DNA of 64,000 nt from Postechiella sp039985655. GTDB lineage: Bacteria; Bacteroidota; Bacteroidia; Flavobacteriales; Flavobacteriaceae. Below the pieces are notes generated by a model. It made no database searches and was not told the DNA's origin. It saw only the letters and a program-made list of their open reading frames with translations. This document shows positions 25,743 to 35,666 of the stretch, piece after piece (the first letter of the stretch is position 1; each line of letters opens with the position of its first letter). The DNA lies in contig JBDWSF010000002.1 in the NCBI GenBank assembly GCA_039985655.1, positions 62,001 through 126,000 of the forward strand. The letters run 5' to 3'. The translations under genes and the position numbers were made by a program.

Positions 25743-27155
25743 ATGTTTAAATTAAGGTCTGCACTTTTTTTATTTTCAATTTTAACAAGTCTATTAGCAT
25801 CATCGCAAACAGACGAAGATATGTTGAAAAAGATATATAAAACCTCGTTGCAAAATGGAAAAAGTTACGAATGGCTAGATTATTTGTCCAATCAAATAGG
25901 TGGCCGACTATCAGGGTCTTTAAGTGCGGAGAAAGCTGTTAAATGGACTAAAGAAGAATTAGATCAGTTAGGATTAGATAAAGTTTGGTTACAACCAGTA
26001 ATGGTTCCAAAATGGATTCGTGGCATCAAAGAACATGCCTATATAGAAACATCATCAGGTAAAACAACAACCGTTGATATTTGTGCTTTAGGAGGTTCTA
26101 TGCCAACACCTGTATCAGGTTTAAAAGCGAATATTGTTGAGGTTAAAAGTTTTGAAGAATTAGAAAAGTTGGGTAAAGCTGCTGTTGAAGGCAAAATCGT
26201 ATTTTATAATAGACCCATGCAAAATGATTTGATTAACACTTTTGAAGCTTATAGTGGTTGTGTTAATCAAAGATATAAAGGAGCAGTAGAAGCTACAAAA
26301 TATGGTGCAGTTGGAGTTATTGTCCGTTCTATGAACCTGCGATTAGACGATTTTCCACATACAGGTAGTATGACTTATGATGATTTACCAGTATCAAAAC
26401 GTATTCCATCAGCAGCAATAAGTACAAATGATGCTGAATTACTCAGTACCATGATAAAATTAGAAGCATCAACTAAATTCTATTTTAAACAAAGTTGTAG
26501 ACAACTTAAAGATGTACTGTCTCATAACGTCATTGGAGAAATAACGGGGAGCGAATTTCCAAATCAGTATATGCTTGTTGGTGGACACCTTGATTCTTGG
26601 GATTTAGGTGATGGATCGCACGATGATGGAGCAGGTGTTGTACAATCTATGGATGTATTACGATTGTTAAAAGAAACTGGAATTAAGCCAAAACGTAGCA
26701 TACGAGTTGTTTTATTTATGAATGAAGAAAATGGTTTACGAGGCGGAAAGAAATATGCAGCAGTCGCTAAACAAAAAAATGAAAATCATGTCTTTGCTTT
26801 AGAAAGTGATTCGGGTGGTTTTTCACCTCGAGGTTTTGCTTTTGATTGTAGCGATGCTAGTTTTAATCAAGTATTAGGTTGGAAACCTTTATTTAAACCC
26901 TATTTAATTCATTATTTTGAAAAAGGATATGGAGGTGCAGACATTGGGCCTTTAAAAAGTGATGCCTTGGTATTGGCTGGTTTACGACCAGATTCACAAC
27001 GTTATTTCGATCATCATCATGCGAGTACAGATACTTTTGATGCCGTTAATAAACGCGAGCTAGAACTAGGAGCAGCTACCATGACAGCCTTGGTATATCT
27101 CTTTGATAAATACGGTGTAAATGCCTTACCACAATCTTCTAAAATTAAGAATTAA
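25743..27155 (+). CDS. Secreted M28-family zinc aminopeptidase/carboxypeptidase
   Basis: Exported peptidase, 470 residues, with a signal peptide ending near ASSQ (residue 22). A PA-type insert lies at about residues 120-235. The M28 catalytic domain shows the two-zinc ligand set: GGHLDSWDLGDGSHDDGAG (first His and bridging Asp), MNEENGLRGGK (Glu pair), ESDSGGFSP (Asp) and HHHASTDTFD (last His). The overall design resembles carboxypeptidase Q-like proteins. It probably degrades peptides in the periplasm or outside the cell. Monocistronic. Confidence 0.92.
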   Translation: MFKLRSALFLFSILTSLLASSQTDEDMLKKIYKTSLQNGKSYEWLDYLSNQIGGRLSGSLSAEKAVKWTKEELDQLGLDKVWLQPVMVPKWIRGIKEHAYIETSSGKTTTVDICALGGSMPTPVSGLKANIVEVKSFEELEKLGKAAVEGKIVFYNRPMQNDLINTFEAYSGCVNQRYKGAVEATKYGAVGVIVRSMNLRLDDFPHTGSMTYDDLPVSKRIPSAAISTNDAELLSTMIKLEASTKFYFKQSCRQLKDVLSHNVIGEITGSEFPNQYMLVGGHLDSWDLGDGSHDDGAGVVQSMDVLRLLKETGIKPKRSIRVVLFMNEENGLRGGKKYAAVAKQKNENHVFALESDSGGFSPRGFAFDCSDASFNQVLGWKPLFKPYLIHYFEKGYGGADIGPLKSDALVLAGLRPDSQRYFDHHHASTDTFDAVNKRELELGAATMTALVYLFDKYGVNALPQSSKIKN

Positions 27156-27569
27156 TTAAGTTTTTAAGATGTATGTTATTTGAGAAATGCCCCGTGATAA
27201 ATTAGCAAGATTGTGTTCTGTGTAAAAAAAACACATAAGTTAGGTCTTCAAAAAGATACTTTCTCAAAGTGTTTTTAAAAACTCGATGTTTTTCGAATAT
27301 CTCAACTAAATTTCTTGAAGAAGGGGCATTTAATTCTTTATGGTGACAAAAAACTAATCCAGAAGTTGTTTATTATATATAATTCTCTTATTATCAGTTT
27401 TTTGCGTGTGATATCAAATAAAATATTAATAATTAACAAAGTTTAAATAAAGTTTTAGTTAAGTTTGTGCTCGAGAACACTTCTTTGTTTTATTGAAATT
27501 AAATAAAATATTCTCCAATAATTAGAGCCTTTAAGCCATAATGTTTGAAGTATTAAACTTAAATAAAAA
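27156..27569. other. Intergenic region, 414 bp
   Basis: No gene seen. AAATGCCCC near 27185 and GGGGCATTT near 27322 form a 9-bp inverted repeat about 130 bp apart, of unknown meaning. TAAGTTTG at 27460-27467 fits the -7 consensus and may drive the exported-protein genes at 27570, leaving a roughly 100-nt untranslated leader. No TTG stands at the -33 distance. Confidence 0.35.
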
Positions 27570-29243
27570 ATGAAAAATATTTTACCAATAATTATAATAA
27601 GTTTGATCTCGTTACTGGGAGTAGCTCAAACCAATTATTATGTATCTACTAGTGGTAATAATTCAAATAATGGTAGTATAACTACGCCATTTTTAAGCAT
27701 ACAAACAGCATTGGATTTAGCCTCAGCAGGAGATATTATTTATGTGCGTTCAGGTAGTTATGCCGAGAAATTATGGTGGACAAATTCTGGAACATCAGGC
27801 AACCCCATTACAATAACCAATTATAACGACGAGTCTGTAATACTTTCGGGAACTAGTGCCAGCAATGCTTCACAAGGTGCGCTCATATTAATTAGTAGTA
27901 AAAGCCATATTAGAATCAACGGTATTATTTTTGCCGATAATATTATGAACTATGCCGATGGTATTTATGCTACGGGCTCTGGGACTGATATTGAAATTAC
28001 GAATTGTGAATTTAGAAATATTGGGTGGACTTTAAGTAAAACCACTATGCCATCATCAAGTAATAGTGCACATGCTATTATTTTTGTTGGCACAACAACC
28101 AATTCATATAACACGATCCTAATTAGCGAAAATTATATTCATGATTGTATAACGGGTTATAGTGAAAGTGTTACTATGGCTGGTAATATTGATTCCTTTA
28201 TTATAGAAAATAATACCATTAATTTTAATACAAATATTGGTATAGATGCTGCTGGTCATTTTTCATGGACTGGCGCACCAGATAATGTAAATTACGCTCG
28301 TAATGGGAGTATTAAAAATAATGTAGTAAGCGATTTTGATGGCCCCACTGCCTTAGATGCTGCTGGAGGTATTTATATTGATGGAGGGAGTTTTATAACT
28401 GTTGAGAATAATACTGTTTTTAATTACAGTGTTGGATTCTCTATAGGGTGTGAAGTCGCAGGGAAATCTAATGAAGGGAATCTTATTCAAAACAATTTAG
28501 CGTATAACTGTAGTCTTTCAGGTTTATTTCTAGGCTCCAATACCACAAGTGTGGTTAATGATACTGAAGTTTATAACAATACATTTTATAAATGTGGAAC
28601 AGGTACTTATGATAATGGGCAGATAGCACTATTAAATAATTCAGGAAGTGATATAAAAAATAATATTATGTATCCAACTGATGGAAGATATGCTATAGTT
28701 CAGTTTGATGGAACCGTTTCTACTAATCCAGTAATAACATATAATCTGTTTTGGAGAGATAATTCAATCACAACGAATTTCTTTTATGGAATTACGGGAG
28801 CGCAAAACACTGTGTTATCTAATCCATTATTTGAAAACGTCTCGACTTATGATTTTCATTTAACAGGGTCTTCTCCAGCAATTAATGCCGGAGACCCAAG
28901 CTATAGTCCCGAAGCCTATGTATATGATATTGATGGTCAATCAAGACTTAATGGCGGAAGCGTTGATATTGGTGTTGACGAATATAATTCGACATTAGAT
29001 ACAAACAGCTTTCATAAAAGTGAAATATCTTTGTATCCAAATCCAACACATGGTATTATAAATATTAATGATATTTCAAATTACAGCTGTGAAATTTATA
29101 ATTTAAATGGTCAAGCCATTAAAATTAAAGAATACGGATTTGATGTTATCGATATCAGTAGTCAACAAGATGGCATGTATATTCTTAAATTGACAAACAA
29201 CAATACATTAAAGGAATCTTATATTAAATTAATTAAGCAATAA
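27570..29243 (+). CDS. T9SS-exported right-handed beta-helix protein
   Basis: 557 residues. A signal peptide ends at GVAQ (residue 20). It then has a DUF1565-like start (NYYVSTSGNNSNNGS..PFLSIQTALDLASAGDIIYVRSGSYAE), followed by many parallel beta-helix coils (about residues 60-440) rich in Asn ladders such as ENNTINFNTNIGIDAAG. The last 75 residues form a type A sorting domain of the type IX secretion system (SLYPNPTHGIININ...GMYILKL), which directs the protein to the cell surface or medium. Beta-helix proteins of this kind bind or cleave polysaccharides; no lyase active site was identified. The lipoprotein gene follows 2 bp later. Confidence 0.88.
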   Translation: MKNILPIIIISLISLLGVAQTNYYVSTSGNNSNNGSITTPFLSIQTALDLASAGDIIYVRSGSYAEKLWWTNSGTSGNPITITNYNDESVILSGTSASNASQGALILISSKSHIRINGIIFADNIMNYADGIYATGSGTDIEITNCEFRNIGWTLSKTTMPSSSNSAHAIIFVGTTTNSYNTILISENYIHDCITGYSESVTMAGNIDSFIIENNTINFNTNIGIDAAGHFSWTGAPDNVNYARNGSIKNNVVSDFDGPTALDAAGGIYIDGGSFITVENNTVFNYSVGFSIGCEVAGKSNEGNLIQNNLAYNCSLSGLFLGSNTTSVVNDTEVYNNTFYKCGTGTYDNGQIALLNNSGSDIKNNIMYPTDGRYAIVQFDGTVSTNPVITYNLFWRDNSITTNFFYGITGAQNTVLSNPLFENVSTYDFHLTGSSPAINAGDPSYSPEAYVYDIDGQSRLNGGSVDIGVDEYNSTLDTNSFHKSEISLYPNPTHGIININDISNYSCEIYNLNGQAIKIKEYGFDVIDISSQQDGMYILKLTNNNTLKESYIKLIKQ

Positions 29244-29245
29244 TC

Positions 29246-30742
29246 ATGAAAAAAAATCTTATATATCTAGGCTGTCTTCTTATGACATTTTTGTCATGTT
29301 CTGAATACGAACAACCATCAATGGAAGTTTTTTATGAAACGGATATGGACGAGTTTATAAATCCAGAACGCGGATTTTACAGACCATTCGGAACTATGGC
29401 AAGTCATTTTACACCATTAGACGCAGAAACATTACTTAATTTACGAAAACCAAATCCTGCCGCTGGCGGTTTTGAAGTTGCTAGCTCACTTACTTATAGG
29501 TCATATCAATTGGATATTTTTAGAGACCAATCTATATCTAATGAAATGTTGATTGGTATTCAAAAGGATATGGATATTATTCGTGAAGTCGGTAACAAAA
29601 TAGTTTTAAGATTTTCATATAGCAACACCTGTTGCACTCCGCCATTTAATGATGCCCCAAAAGCAATCATTTTAGAACATTTAGATCAACTAAAACCCGT
29701 TTTAGAAAAAAATAAAGATGTTATAGCAGTCGTTCAAATGGGATTAATTGGACCTTGGGGAGAACAGTTTTATTCTGACTTTTTTGGAGATTTAGAACAT
29801 GGTCCTGTTACCAATGAAAATTGGTTAGACAGAGCTTCCGTTATAGATAAATTACTTGAAGTTGTTCCTGTATCTAGAATGATACAAGTACGTGCGCCAT
29901 ATTATAAACTACGTAGTTTAGATGGTGTTAATGCACATCCTGAAAAGGCAAAACCTTTAACTATTGATAATGCTTATAAAGGAACTCCAATTGCAAGAAT
30001 TGGACATCATAATGACTGTATTTTGGCAAATTATGATGATTATTGGACCTATAATTCGTTTCATAAATGGCCAGCAGTTAGCGACACATTAAATTTAAAA
30101 AAATATGTTGCAGCAGAAACCAAATTTCTTGTTTTTGGAGGTGAAACTTGCCCTGGAGGAGATAAAGGTGAAGACGTATACAGTCCTTACAACGATTGTA
30201 ATTCTGAAGGCGGTGGCGCACAGACTTATTTAAAACGTTTTCATACCTCTTTTTTAAATACAGCATGGTCTGGAGCAGTAAATGGAGACTGGGCAAATAA
30301 ATGTATTGATGAAATAAAACGAAATTTGGGATATCGATTTGTGTTAAAACGAGGTTTGTTTCCAACAGAAATAAGGAACGATAAAGCAGTTACTTTAGAA
30401 TTCGATATTCTTAACGAAGGTTATGCATCAACTTATAATTACAGATTTGTAGAATTGATTTTAAGACATAAAGGCGATCAAAAAATATTTAAAACTAAAA
30501 TTGATTGTGACCCTCGGTATTGGTTTACAGATGAATTACAAACCATTAAGCTTAATATAAAATGGACAGAAACATTACCAAAAGGTGATTATGAACTATT
30601 TTTAAATTTACCAGCCCCTGAACCAACGATTTATAATCGTCCAGAATATGCCATTCGATTAGCAAGTAAATTAAACTCTAAATCTATATGGGATGAGACA
30701 ACGGGCTGGAACTTGTTATTTTCTGACATAAAAGTTGAATAA
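29246..30742 (+). CDS. DUF4874/DUF4832 lipoprotein
   Basis: 498-residue lipoprotein with lipobox Cys18 (MTFLSCSEYE). The DUF4874 domain starts with FINPERGFYRPF and has the barrel-like strands IVLRFSYSN and VIAVVQMGLIGPWGE, resembling a TIM-barrel glycosidase fold with possible acid residues in GPWGEQF. DUF4832 follows (HNDCILANYDDYWTY, GGETCPGGDKGEDVY) and then a C-terminal beta domain. Biochemical activity is not established to my knowledge; a glycan-active role is inference. It begins 2 bp after the T9SS beta-helix gene, so the pair is co-transcribed and probably acts on the same substrate. Confidence 0.85.
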   Translation: MKKNLIYLGCLLMTFLSCSEYEQPSMEVFYETDMDEFINPERGFYRPFGTMASHFTPLDAETLLNLRKPNPAAGGFEVASSLTYRSYQLDIFRDQSISNEMLIGIQKDMDIIREVGNKIVLRFSYSNTCCTPPFNDAPKAIILEHLDQLKPVLEKNKDVIAVVQMGLIGPWGEQFYSDFFGDLEHGPVTNENWLDRASVIDKLLEVVPVSRMIQVRAPYYKLRSLDGVNAHPEKAKPLTIDNAYKGTPIARIGHHNDCILANYDDYWTYNSFHKWPAVSDTLNLKKYVAAETKFLVFGGETCPGGDKGEDVYSPYNDCNSEGGGAQTYLKRFHTSFLNTAWSGAVNGDWANKCIDEIKRNLGYRFVLKRGLFPTEIRNDKAVTLEFDILNEGYASTYNYRFVELILRHKGDQKIFKTKIDCDPRYWFTDELQTIKLNIKWTETLPKGDYELFLNLPAPEPTIYNRPEYAIRLASKLNSKSIWDETTGWNLLFSDIKVE

Positions 30743-31061
30743 ATCAAGATACTTAAACCTTGTTAGCTAAAGAGGAATGTATGCTGTTTTTATAAATAAT
30801 CTGGCATTATAAAAATAGAGATGCTAAAAAATATAAGAACAGTACACAACAATTTGTAAAAAAATAACACTAAATTTGAGTCTTAATCAAAGCGTTGTGT
30901 GTGTCATATTATTTTCTTTAAAAAAAGTCTCCCCAATATCTTATACAACTGCTAGCAGTTATATAGTAATACTCGAACTTATTTCTTAGAAAATTTTAAA
31001 AACGTAACAAAATATTTAAATAAAAGTTACGGTGACGTCATAACCTTAGCCCCTCAATACT
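30743..31061. other. Intergenic region, 319 bp, with a 14-bp palindrome
   Basis: No gene seen. AACTGCTAGCAGTT at 30947-30960 is a perfect palindrome about 100 bp before the next start codon and may be an operator. There is no clear terminator for the DUF4832 gene. Confidence 0.4.
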
Positions 31062-31610
31062 ATGAAAAAAAATATTTGCATTATAGCATTATTAATATCA
31101 TCATTTATGATAGCACAAGAAAAATTACCTTACCATGAAATTCCAGAACATGCTGAAAATTATACTGCTGGCACAGTAGCATCAAGAATGGTAGATGGAT
31201 TAGGTTTTAGGTATTATTGGGCTACCGAGGGTTTACGACAAGAAGATTTAGAGCATAAAGCAAGTGAATCTGGTAGAAGTAGTGAAGAGACTATAGATCA
31301 TCTTTTAGGGCTATCTTATTTCATTCTTAATTCTATATCAGAAAAAGGAATTAAAGAAGATAAATCAGAACAATCCTTTGAGCAAAAACGTAAACAAACC
31401 TTAATCAATTTTAAAAAGGCTTCGGACATTTTAAGGCATTCAAAAGATATTTCTAAATACGATAATAAAAAATTCCCTTTTTGGAATATTATTAATGGAC
31501 CAATAGCCGATGCACTTTGGCATTGCGGACAAGTAGTTATGTTGAGACGTGCTTCAGGAAATCCTTTTAATTCTAAAGTCAGTGTATTTACAGGTACAGT
31601 AAGAGATTAA
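31062..31610 (+). CDS. Secreted DinB-like protein
   Basis: 182 residues with a signal peptide ending at MIAQ (residue 19). The rest looks like a four-helix DinB/YfiT-type fold. GFRYYWATEGL, ETIDHLLGLSYFI and DALWHCGQVVMLRR sit at the positions where DinB proteins carry their metal-binding His residues, and the HxGQ-type end motif is characteristic. Exported DinB-like proteins are frequent in Bacteroidota. Reaction unknown. It converges with the membrane acyltransferase gene, with stop codons adjacent. Confidence 0.78.
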   Translation: MKKNICIIALLISSFMIAQEKLPYHEIPEHAENYTAGTVASRMVDGLGFRYYWATEGLRQEDLEHKASESGRSSEETIDHLLGLSYFILNSISEKGIKEDKSEQSFEQKRKQTLINFKKASDILRHSKDISKYDNKKFPFWNIINGPIADALWHCGQVVMLRRASGNPFNSKVSVFTGTVRD

Positions 31611-32795
31611 TTATAAATAACTCAGCCACCACTTATCTTTATTATTGGCTTTATAAATCATGTATTTTTTACATGGAAAGTAGAGTAAGGTGATAACTCC
31701 AATCCAAACCATGTAAACGACAAACAATGAATAGCCATAGTTTATAAGCGTTGCACTAGAGAAGGCATTTTTCGTTAAAATCATATCTTGCCAATTTCCA
31801 CCAAAAATCAGTAGTCCTATTATTGCAAAAACATGAATAACTAATATATGCAAGAAGTAGTAAAATAAAGGCACACGACCAAAGATTAAAAAAAAGTCGA
31901 TTACTTTGTTTTTAACAGATTCAAAAGCGTATAAAAATAACAAAGCAGGGCCAATAGTGATTAAAACATAAGCCAACGAAGGCGGGTATTTACTAACTTT
32001 AAAAAAAGACATGATCGTTTTTGAAGTTGTATCTTGAATAGTCCACGGTACCAAATCACCATAAATGTTTGCGCCTCTTAATATAAAAAATAATACGATT
32101 GCACCCATACCAATTCGCAGTAACCATTTTTTTCTTAGAACAGGATTAAATTCTTTTAGATATAAATAGCCTAAAGAGTAGCCTAATAACATAACTCCAA
32201 TCCATGGTAATATCGGGTAAAAGATACCAACATCTGAAGTATCACTTATGGGCACTACATTTGCTTGATGTAAAACATACCAAACTATAGATTGTAAACT
32301 ATTGCCTTGCATAACAATGCCGTCTAATAAATTATGACCAGCAACAATAATGATTCCAATGATTAACACTAATTTTCTTGATAGAAAAATTAATACCGAT
32401 AATGCCATCATACTTAATCCAATGGCCCAAATAACTTGTAAAATAATTCGACTAAAAGTAATATCGAATTTCCATAATAAATTGTTTAGCGTTATTTCTA
32501 GAAAAACAAGCCACAAACCTCGCGTAAATAAAAACTTAAAGAGCTCTGGTTTTGTTTTTTTACTTCCATACAAAAAAGCCGAAGTGCCTGCCAAAAACAC
32601 AAAAACTGGAGCGCAATAGTGCGTTATAAATCTAGTAAAAAATAAAAATGGAGTCGTTGTTTCTAAATTTGTTGGGTTGGTGAAAAAGGAACCGTAGTGA
32701 AAAAAGTCTCTAGTATGATCTAAAGCCATAATGACCATAACTAAACCTCTTAAAACATCTATAGATTCTATTCGTGTTGATTTTATGTTCGGCAT
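31611..32795 (-). CDS. DUF1624/HGSNAT-like integral membrane protein
   Basis: 394 residues and about ten transmembrane helices. The N-terminal motif RIESIDVLRGLVMVIMALDHTRDFF is the signature of the DUF1624/heparan-alpha-glucosaminide N-acetyltransferase-like group, in which an intramembrane His (here in DHTRD) is thought to carry acyl transfer. The likely role is acylation of a sugar or lipid at the inner membrane, but the substrate is unknown. The gene ends on the base after the stop codon of the convergent DinB-like gene. Confidence 0.87.
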   Translation of the reverse strand: MPNIKSTRIESIDVLRGLVMVIMALDHTRDFFHYGSFFTNPTNLETTTPFLFFTRFITHYCAPVFVFLAGTSAFLYGSKKTKPELFKFLFTRGLWLVFLEITLNNLLWKFDITFSRIILQVIWAIGLSMMALSVLIFLSRKLVLIIGIIIVAGHNLLDGIVMQGNSLQSIVWYVLHQANVVPISDTSDVGIFYPILPWIGVMLLGYSLGYLYLKEFNPVLRKKWLLRIGMGAIVLFFILRGANIYGDLVPWTIQDTTSKTIMSFFKVSKYPPSLAYVLITIGPALLFLYAFESVKNKVIDFFLIFGRVPLFYYFLHILVIHVFAIIGLLIFGGNWQDMILTKNAFSSATLINYGYSLFVVYMVWIGVITLLYFPCKKYMIYKANNKDKWWLSYL

Positions 32796-33148
32796 GATTA
32801 TGTATTTTGATTGGTTGTTTAGACTGTCTATTTCCTCATGGTATTAGCAATCCCTTTTGGTGTCTATTAATTATTGGAGATTAACCATTTTTGATTTTAT
32901 AAAAAGTTTGCACATAATAATGATATTAAAGTATTTTGTAAGTCGTTCTCTTTTTATGTGACTTATAACTGCATTTAATGCGGGAAACAATGGTGTATTT
33001 AATCTAAATAATTGAAACATACTCGTCTTTTTATTAGAGTTAAATGGATTAAAAAAATCTAGGGAGTAAAGTTTAAAGATATAAAAAAAACCGTTACTAT
33101 AAATTTATCTATAGTAACGGTTTAAAATGAGTTTATTTACGGCTAAGC
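32796..33148. other. Intergenic region, 353 bp
   Basis: No ORF of note. It holds the terminator of the sterol desaturase-like gene at 33088-33123, and presumably the promoter of the DUF1624 gene in its left part, where I see no clear consensus. Confidence 0.45.
33088..33123 (-). terminator. Intrinsic terminator after the sterol desaturase-like gene
   Basis: Arms AAACCGTTACTATA and TATAGTAACGGTTT (14 bp, perfect) are followed on the minus strand by a T run. It lies 26 bp after the stop codon. Confidence 0.85.
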
Positions 33149-34090
33149 TTAACTCGTTTGTTGTTGCTTTTTCATAAGATTTTGTTGTTGCTTAATTGTA
33201 AGTGTACTACCATCATGACTCCAACCAGGAGGCGCAAAAGCATACATAAACTTATGATACCAATTTTTAGATTTTTTCATATCCATCCAAATATCTTTGT
33301 ATTCATGTGTTAGTATAACTAAAGGGTTGTATGAATTCGGTGCATGGGTTACGCCATACTTTATATCAATATTATCATCTAATTCTTTCCAAGTACCAAA
33401 TATTTTGTCAAAAATATTTAAAAACCCTCCATGGTTTTTATCCATATACTCTAAATTTTGAGCGTGATGTACTTGGTGCATAGTATGTGTATTCATAAAC
33501 TTTTCTATAATTCCCATTTTAGGAATATAAACCGAATGTAACTGAAATTGCCAAAGCGCTTCAATACCTAAACAGACCACCAACATTTCTGGAGGGAAAC
33601 CTACAGCTGGTATCCACATATAAAAGAAAGGTTTATAGAAAATAGTAAACCAGCCGTTTCTTACGGCAGTTCCTAGATTGAAATTATCAGAAGAATGGTG
33701 TACTATATGTGCGGCCCATAAAAAACGGACATTATGGTTTTGACGATGAAACCAATAATATGTAAAATCGTCAGCTAATTGGCATAGTAGCCAAATGTAC
33801 CAAACATATCCAAAAGACTCATACCCCATGATGTTGGTTCGAACACCTTCTACTAAAGGATTAAAAACTTCATATACAAAATTAAAAAGAACAATGGCGG
33901 CAATCGTTTTTGTAAGTGGTGCTATAATTGCAGAACCAACGCCCATACTAAGACTTGCTCCTAAATCTTTCCATTTATATAAGTCTTTTTTAGTCTTATC
34001 TTTTTTATCATGTTTACTATATGCTAATTCAAGAAGGATGAAACCTATAAAAGCAGGAGCACCGTATACTAGGGGGTTTGTGAAATCCAT
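33149..34090 (-). CDS. Sterol desaturase / fatty acid hydroxylase superfamily protein
   Basis: Di-iron membrane hydroxylase-like protein of 313 residues. The histidine clusters that bind the iron pair are visible: FHRQNHNVRFLWAAHIVHHSSD (HxxxH and HxxHH) and NTHTMHQVHHAQN (HxxxHH-type). Four or so transmembrane helices surround them. Members hydroxylate or desaturate fatty acids, carotenoids or other lipids; the substrate here is unknown. Monocistronic with its own terminator. Confidence 0.9.
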   Translation of the reverse strand: MDFTNPLVYGAPAFIGFILLELAYSKHDKKDKTKKDLYKWKDLGASLSMGVGSAIIAPLTKTIAAIVLFNFVYEVFNPLVEGVRTNIMGYESFGYVWYIWLLCQLADDFTYYWFHRQNHNVRFLWAAHIVHHSSDNFNLGTAVRNGWFTIFYKPFFYMWIPAVGFPPEMLVVCLGIEALWQFQLHSVYIPKMGIIEKFMNTHTMHQVHHAQNLEYMDKNHGGFLNIFDKIFGTWKELDDNIDIKYGVTHAPNSYNPLVILTHEYKDIWMDMKKSKNWYHKFMYAFAPPGWSHDGSTLTIKQQQNLMKKQQQTS

Positions 34091-34167
34091 TTAAAAAATT
34101 GAGTTATTTTTCAAAAATACCCCGATTTTCCTATTTAAACAACTGGATTTGTGGTTTTATTAAATAA

Positions 34168-34203
34168 AAAATGGCTTTAACAGTTTGTTGTTAAAGCCAT
34201 TTT
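34168..34203 (-). terminator. Intrinsic terminator after lysA
   Basis: Perfect 15-bp arms AAAATGGCTTTAACA and TGTTAAAGCCATTTT with a 6-nt loop. The minus strand continues into a T-rich run. It lies 22 bp beyond the lysA stop codon. Confidence 0.85.
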
Positions 34204-34224
34204 GCTTTTTATGTGTAAGAATAA

Positions 34225-35460
34225 TTATTTAACTAAAACTTTTTCTTTCTTAGTTGAAAAATCTACTTCTATTTGATTCTTTATAATATCATCAAAAGTT
34301 TCTCTTTTTCTAATTAAATGAGCTTTACCCTTAAGCCATAAAACTTCTGCAGGTCTAAACCTTGAGTTGTAATTACTAGCCATAGAGAAGCAGTAAGCAC
34401 CAGCATTTTTAAAACGCAATACATCACCTTCATTTATTTCGGTAATACGTCTGTTACTTCCAAAAGTATCGGTTTCGCAAATATATCCAACAACCGAGTA
34501 AAAACGCTCACGTCCTTTTGGGTTTGATATATTATCTATATCATGGTGTGAACCATAAAACATGGGACGTATTAAGTGATTAAAACCAGAATCTACCTGT
34601 GCAAATACAGTAGATGTTGTTTGTTTAACAGCATTTACTTTTGTTAAAAAGTTTCCAGAGTCACTCACCAAAAATTTACCTGGTTCGAAAGCTAAAGTTA
34701 ATTCCTTTCCGTAATCTTTACAGAACTCGTTGAATTTTGCTGTCAATTTTTGTCCTAATTCTTCAATATTAGTTTCAATATCACCAGCTCTATATGGCAC
34801 TTTAAATCCAGAACCAAAATCGATAAACTCTAAATTTTTGAATTTTTTAGCAGTATCGAATAAAATTTCGCTAGCATATAAAAACACATCAATATCTAAA
34901 ATATCACTTCCAGTATGCATGTGTATACCGTTAATATTCATTTTCGTATTCTCTATAATACGTAGTAAATGTGGTATTTGATGAATAGAAATACCGAATT
35001 TAGAATCGATATGTCCAACAGAAATATTACTATTTCCACCTGCCATAACATGTGGGTTTATACGAATACAAACCGGTGTTTTTGGGTGTTTTGTTCCAAA
35101 TTGCTCTAATACCGAAAGGTTATCAATATTAATTTGAATTCCCAATTTAGCAGCCTCTTCAATTTCACCTAAAGACACACCGTTTGGAGTGAAAATAATT
35201 TGTTCTGCCGAAAAACCTGCAGCCAAACCTAACTGTACTTCTTGTATAGAAACAGTATCTATTCCTGCACCAAGCGTTTTTAAATACTTTAATATAGATA
35301 TGTTAGATAACGCTTTTACTGCGTAATTTACTTTAAGTGTTTTAACGCCTTTAAACGCATTTGTTAAGCGTTTGTATTGCGATCCGATTTTTTCGGCATC
35401 ATAAACATATACGGGACTTCCGTATTCCTCTACTATTTTTAATAATTGACCTTCATTCAT
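34225..35460 (-). CDS. lysA: Diaminopimelate decarboxylase
   Basis: Last step of lysine synthesis: decarboxylates meso-diaminopimelate to L-lysine with PLP. The 411-residue fold-type III enzyme shows the PLP lysine in VNYAVKALSN (about residue 49), the HMHTGSDI motif, the glycine loop IDFGSGFKV, EPGKFLVSDSG, and the C-terminal CETDTFG and NAGAYCFSMASNYN, where substrate-binding Cys/Glu and Tyr are found. Monocistronic with a strong terminator. Confidence 0.95.
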   Translation of the reverse strand: MNEGQLLKIVEEYGSPVYVYDAEKIGSQYKRLTNAFKGVKTLKVNYAVKALSNISILKYLKTLGAGIDTVSIQEVQLGLAAGFSAEQIIFTPNGVSLGEIEEAAKLGIQINIDNLSVLEQFGTKHPKTPVCIRINPHVMAGGNSNISVGHIDSKFGISIHQIPHLLRIIENTKMNINGIHMHTGSDILDIDVFLYASEILFDTAKKFKNLEFIDFGSGFKVPYRAGDIETNIEELGQKLTAKFNEFCKDYGKELTLAFEPGKFLVSDSGNFLTKVNAVKQTTSTVFAQVDSGFNHLIRPMFYGSHHDIDNISNPKGRERFYSVVGYICETDTFGSNRRITEINEGDVLRFKNAGAYCFSMASNYNSRFRPAEVLWLKGKAHLIRKRETFDDIIKNQIEVDFSTKKEKVLVK

Positions 35461-35631
35461 AGTCTTTATAAATTTTGAACAAAGATATTTTATTCCTTCT
35501 TATAAAAAATAAATAAATAAAAAATAATACAAATTAAACATTTTGTTAATTATTTAACATTTTTAAGTTTTAACTTGTAATTATTTTGCTAATGATTAAA
35601 TAAAATATTAGTGTAATTAAACCCTATTATT

Positions 35632-35639
35632 TACATTTG
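35632..35639 (+). promoter_or_regulatory. Probable -7 promoter element of sucC
   Basis: TACATTTG fits TAnnTTTG and ends 27 bp before the sucC ATG. Its TTG could be misread as an upstream start codon at 35637, but as a promoter element it cannot be translated. Confidence 0.45.
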
Positions 35640-35666
35640 CTTTTCTTAAAAACTATTAAGCGAGTT

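Noticed and set aside
30078..30365. 95-codon minus-strand ORF inside the DUF4832 gene
   Set aside because: Antisense shadow with biased composition and no known domain.
35637..35666. Ten extra N-terminal codons for sucC from a TTG
   Set aside because: SucC proteins start MNLHEYQ, and the TTG is part of a TAnnTTTG promoter element.
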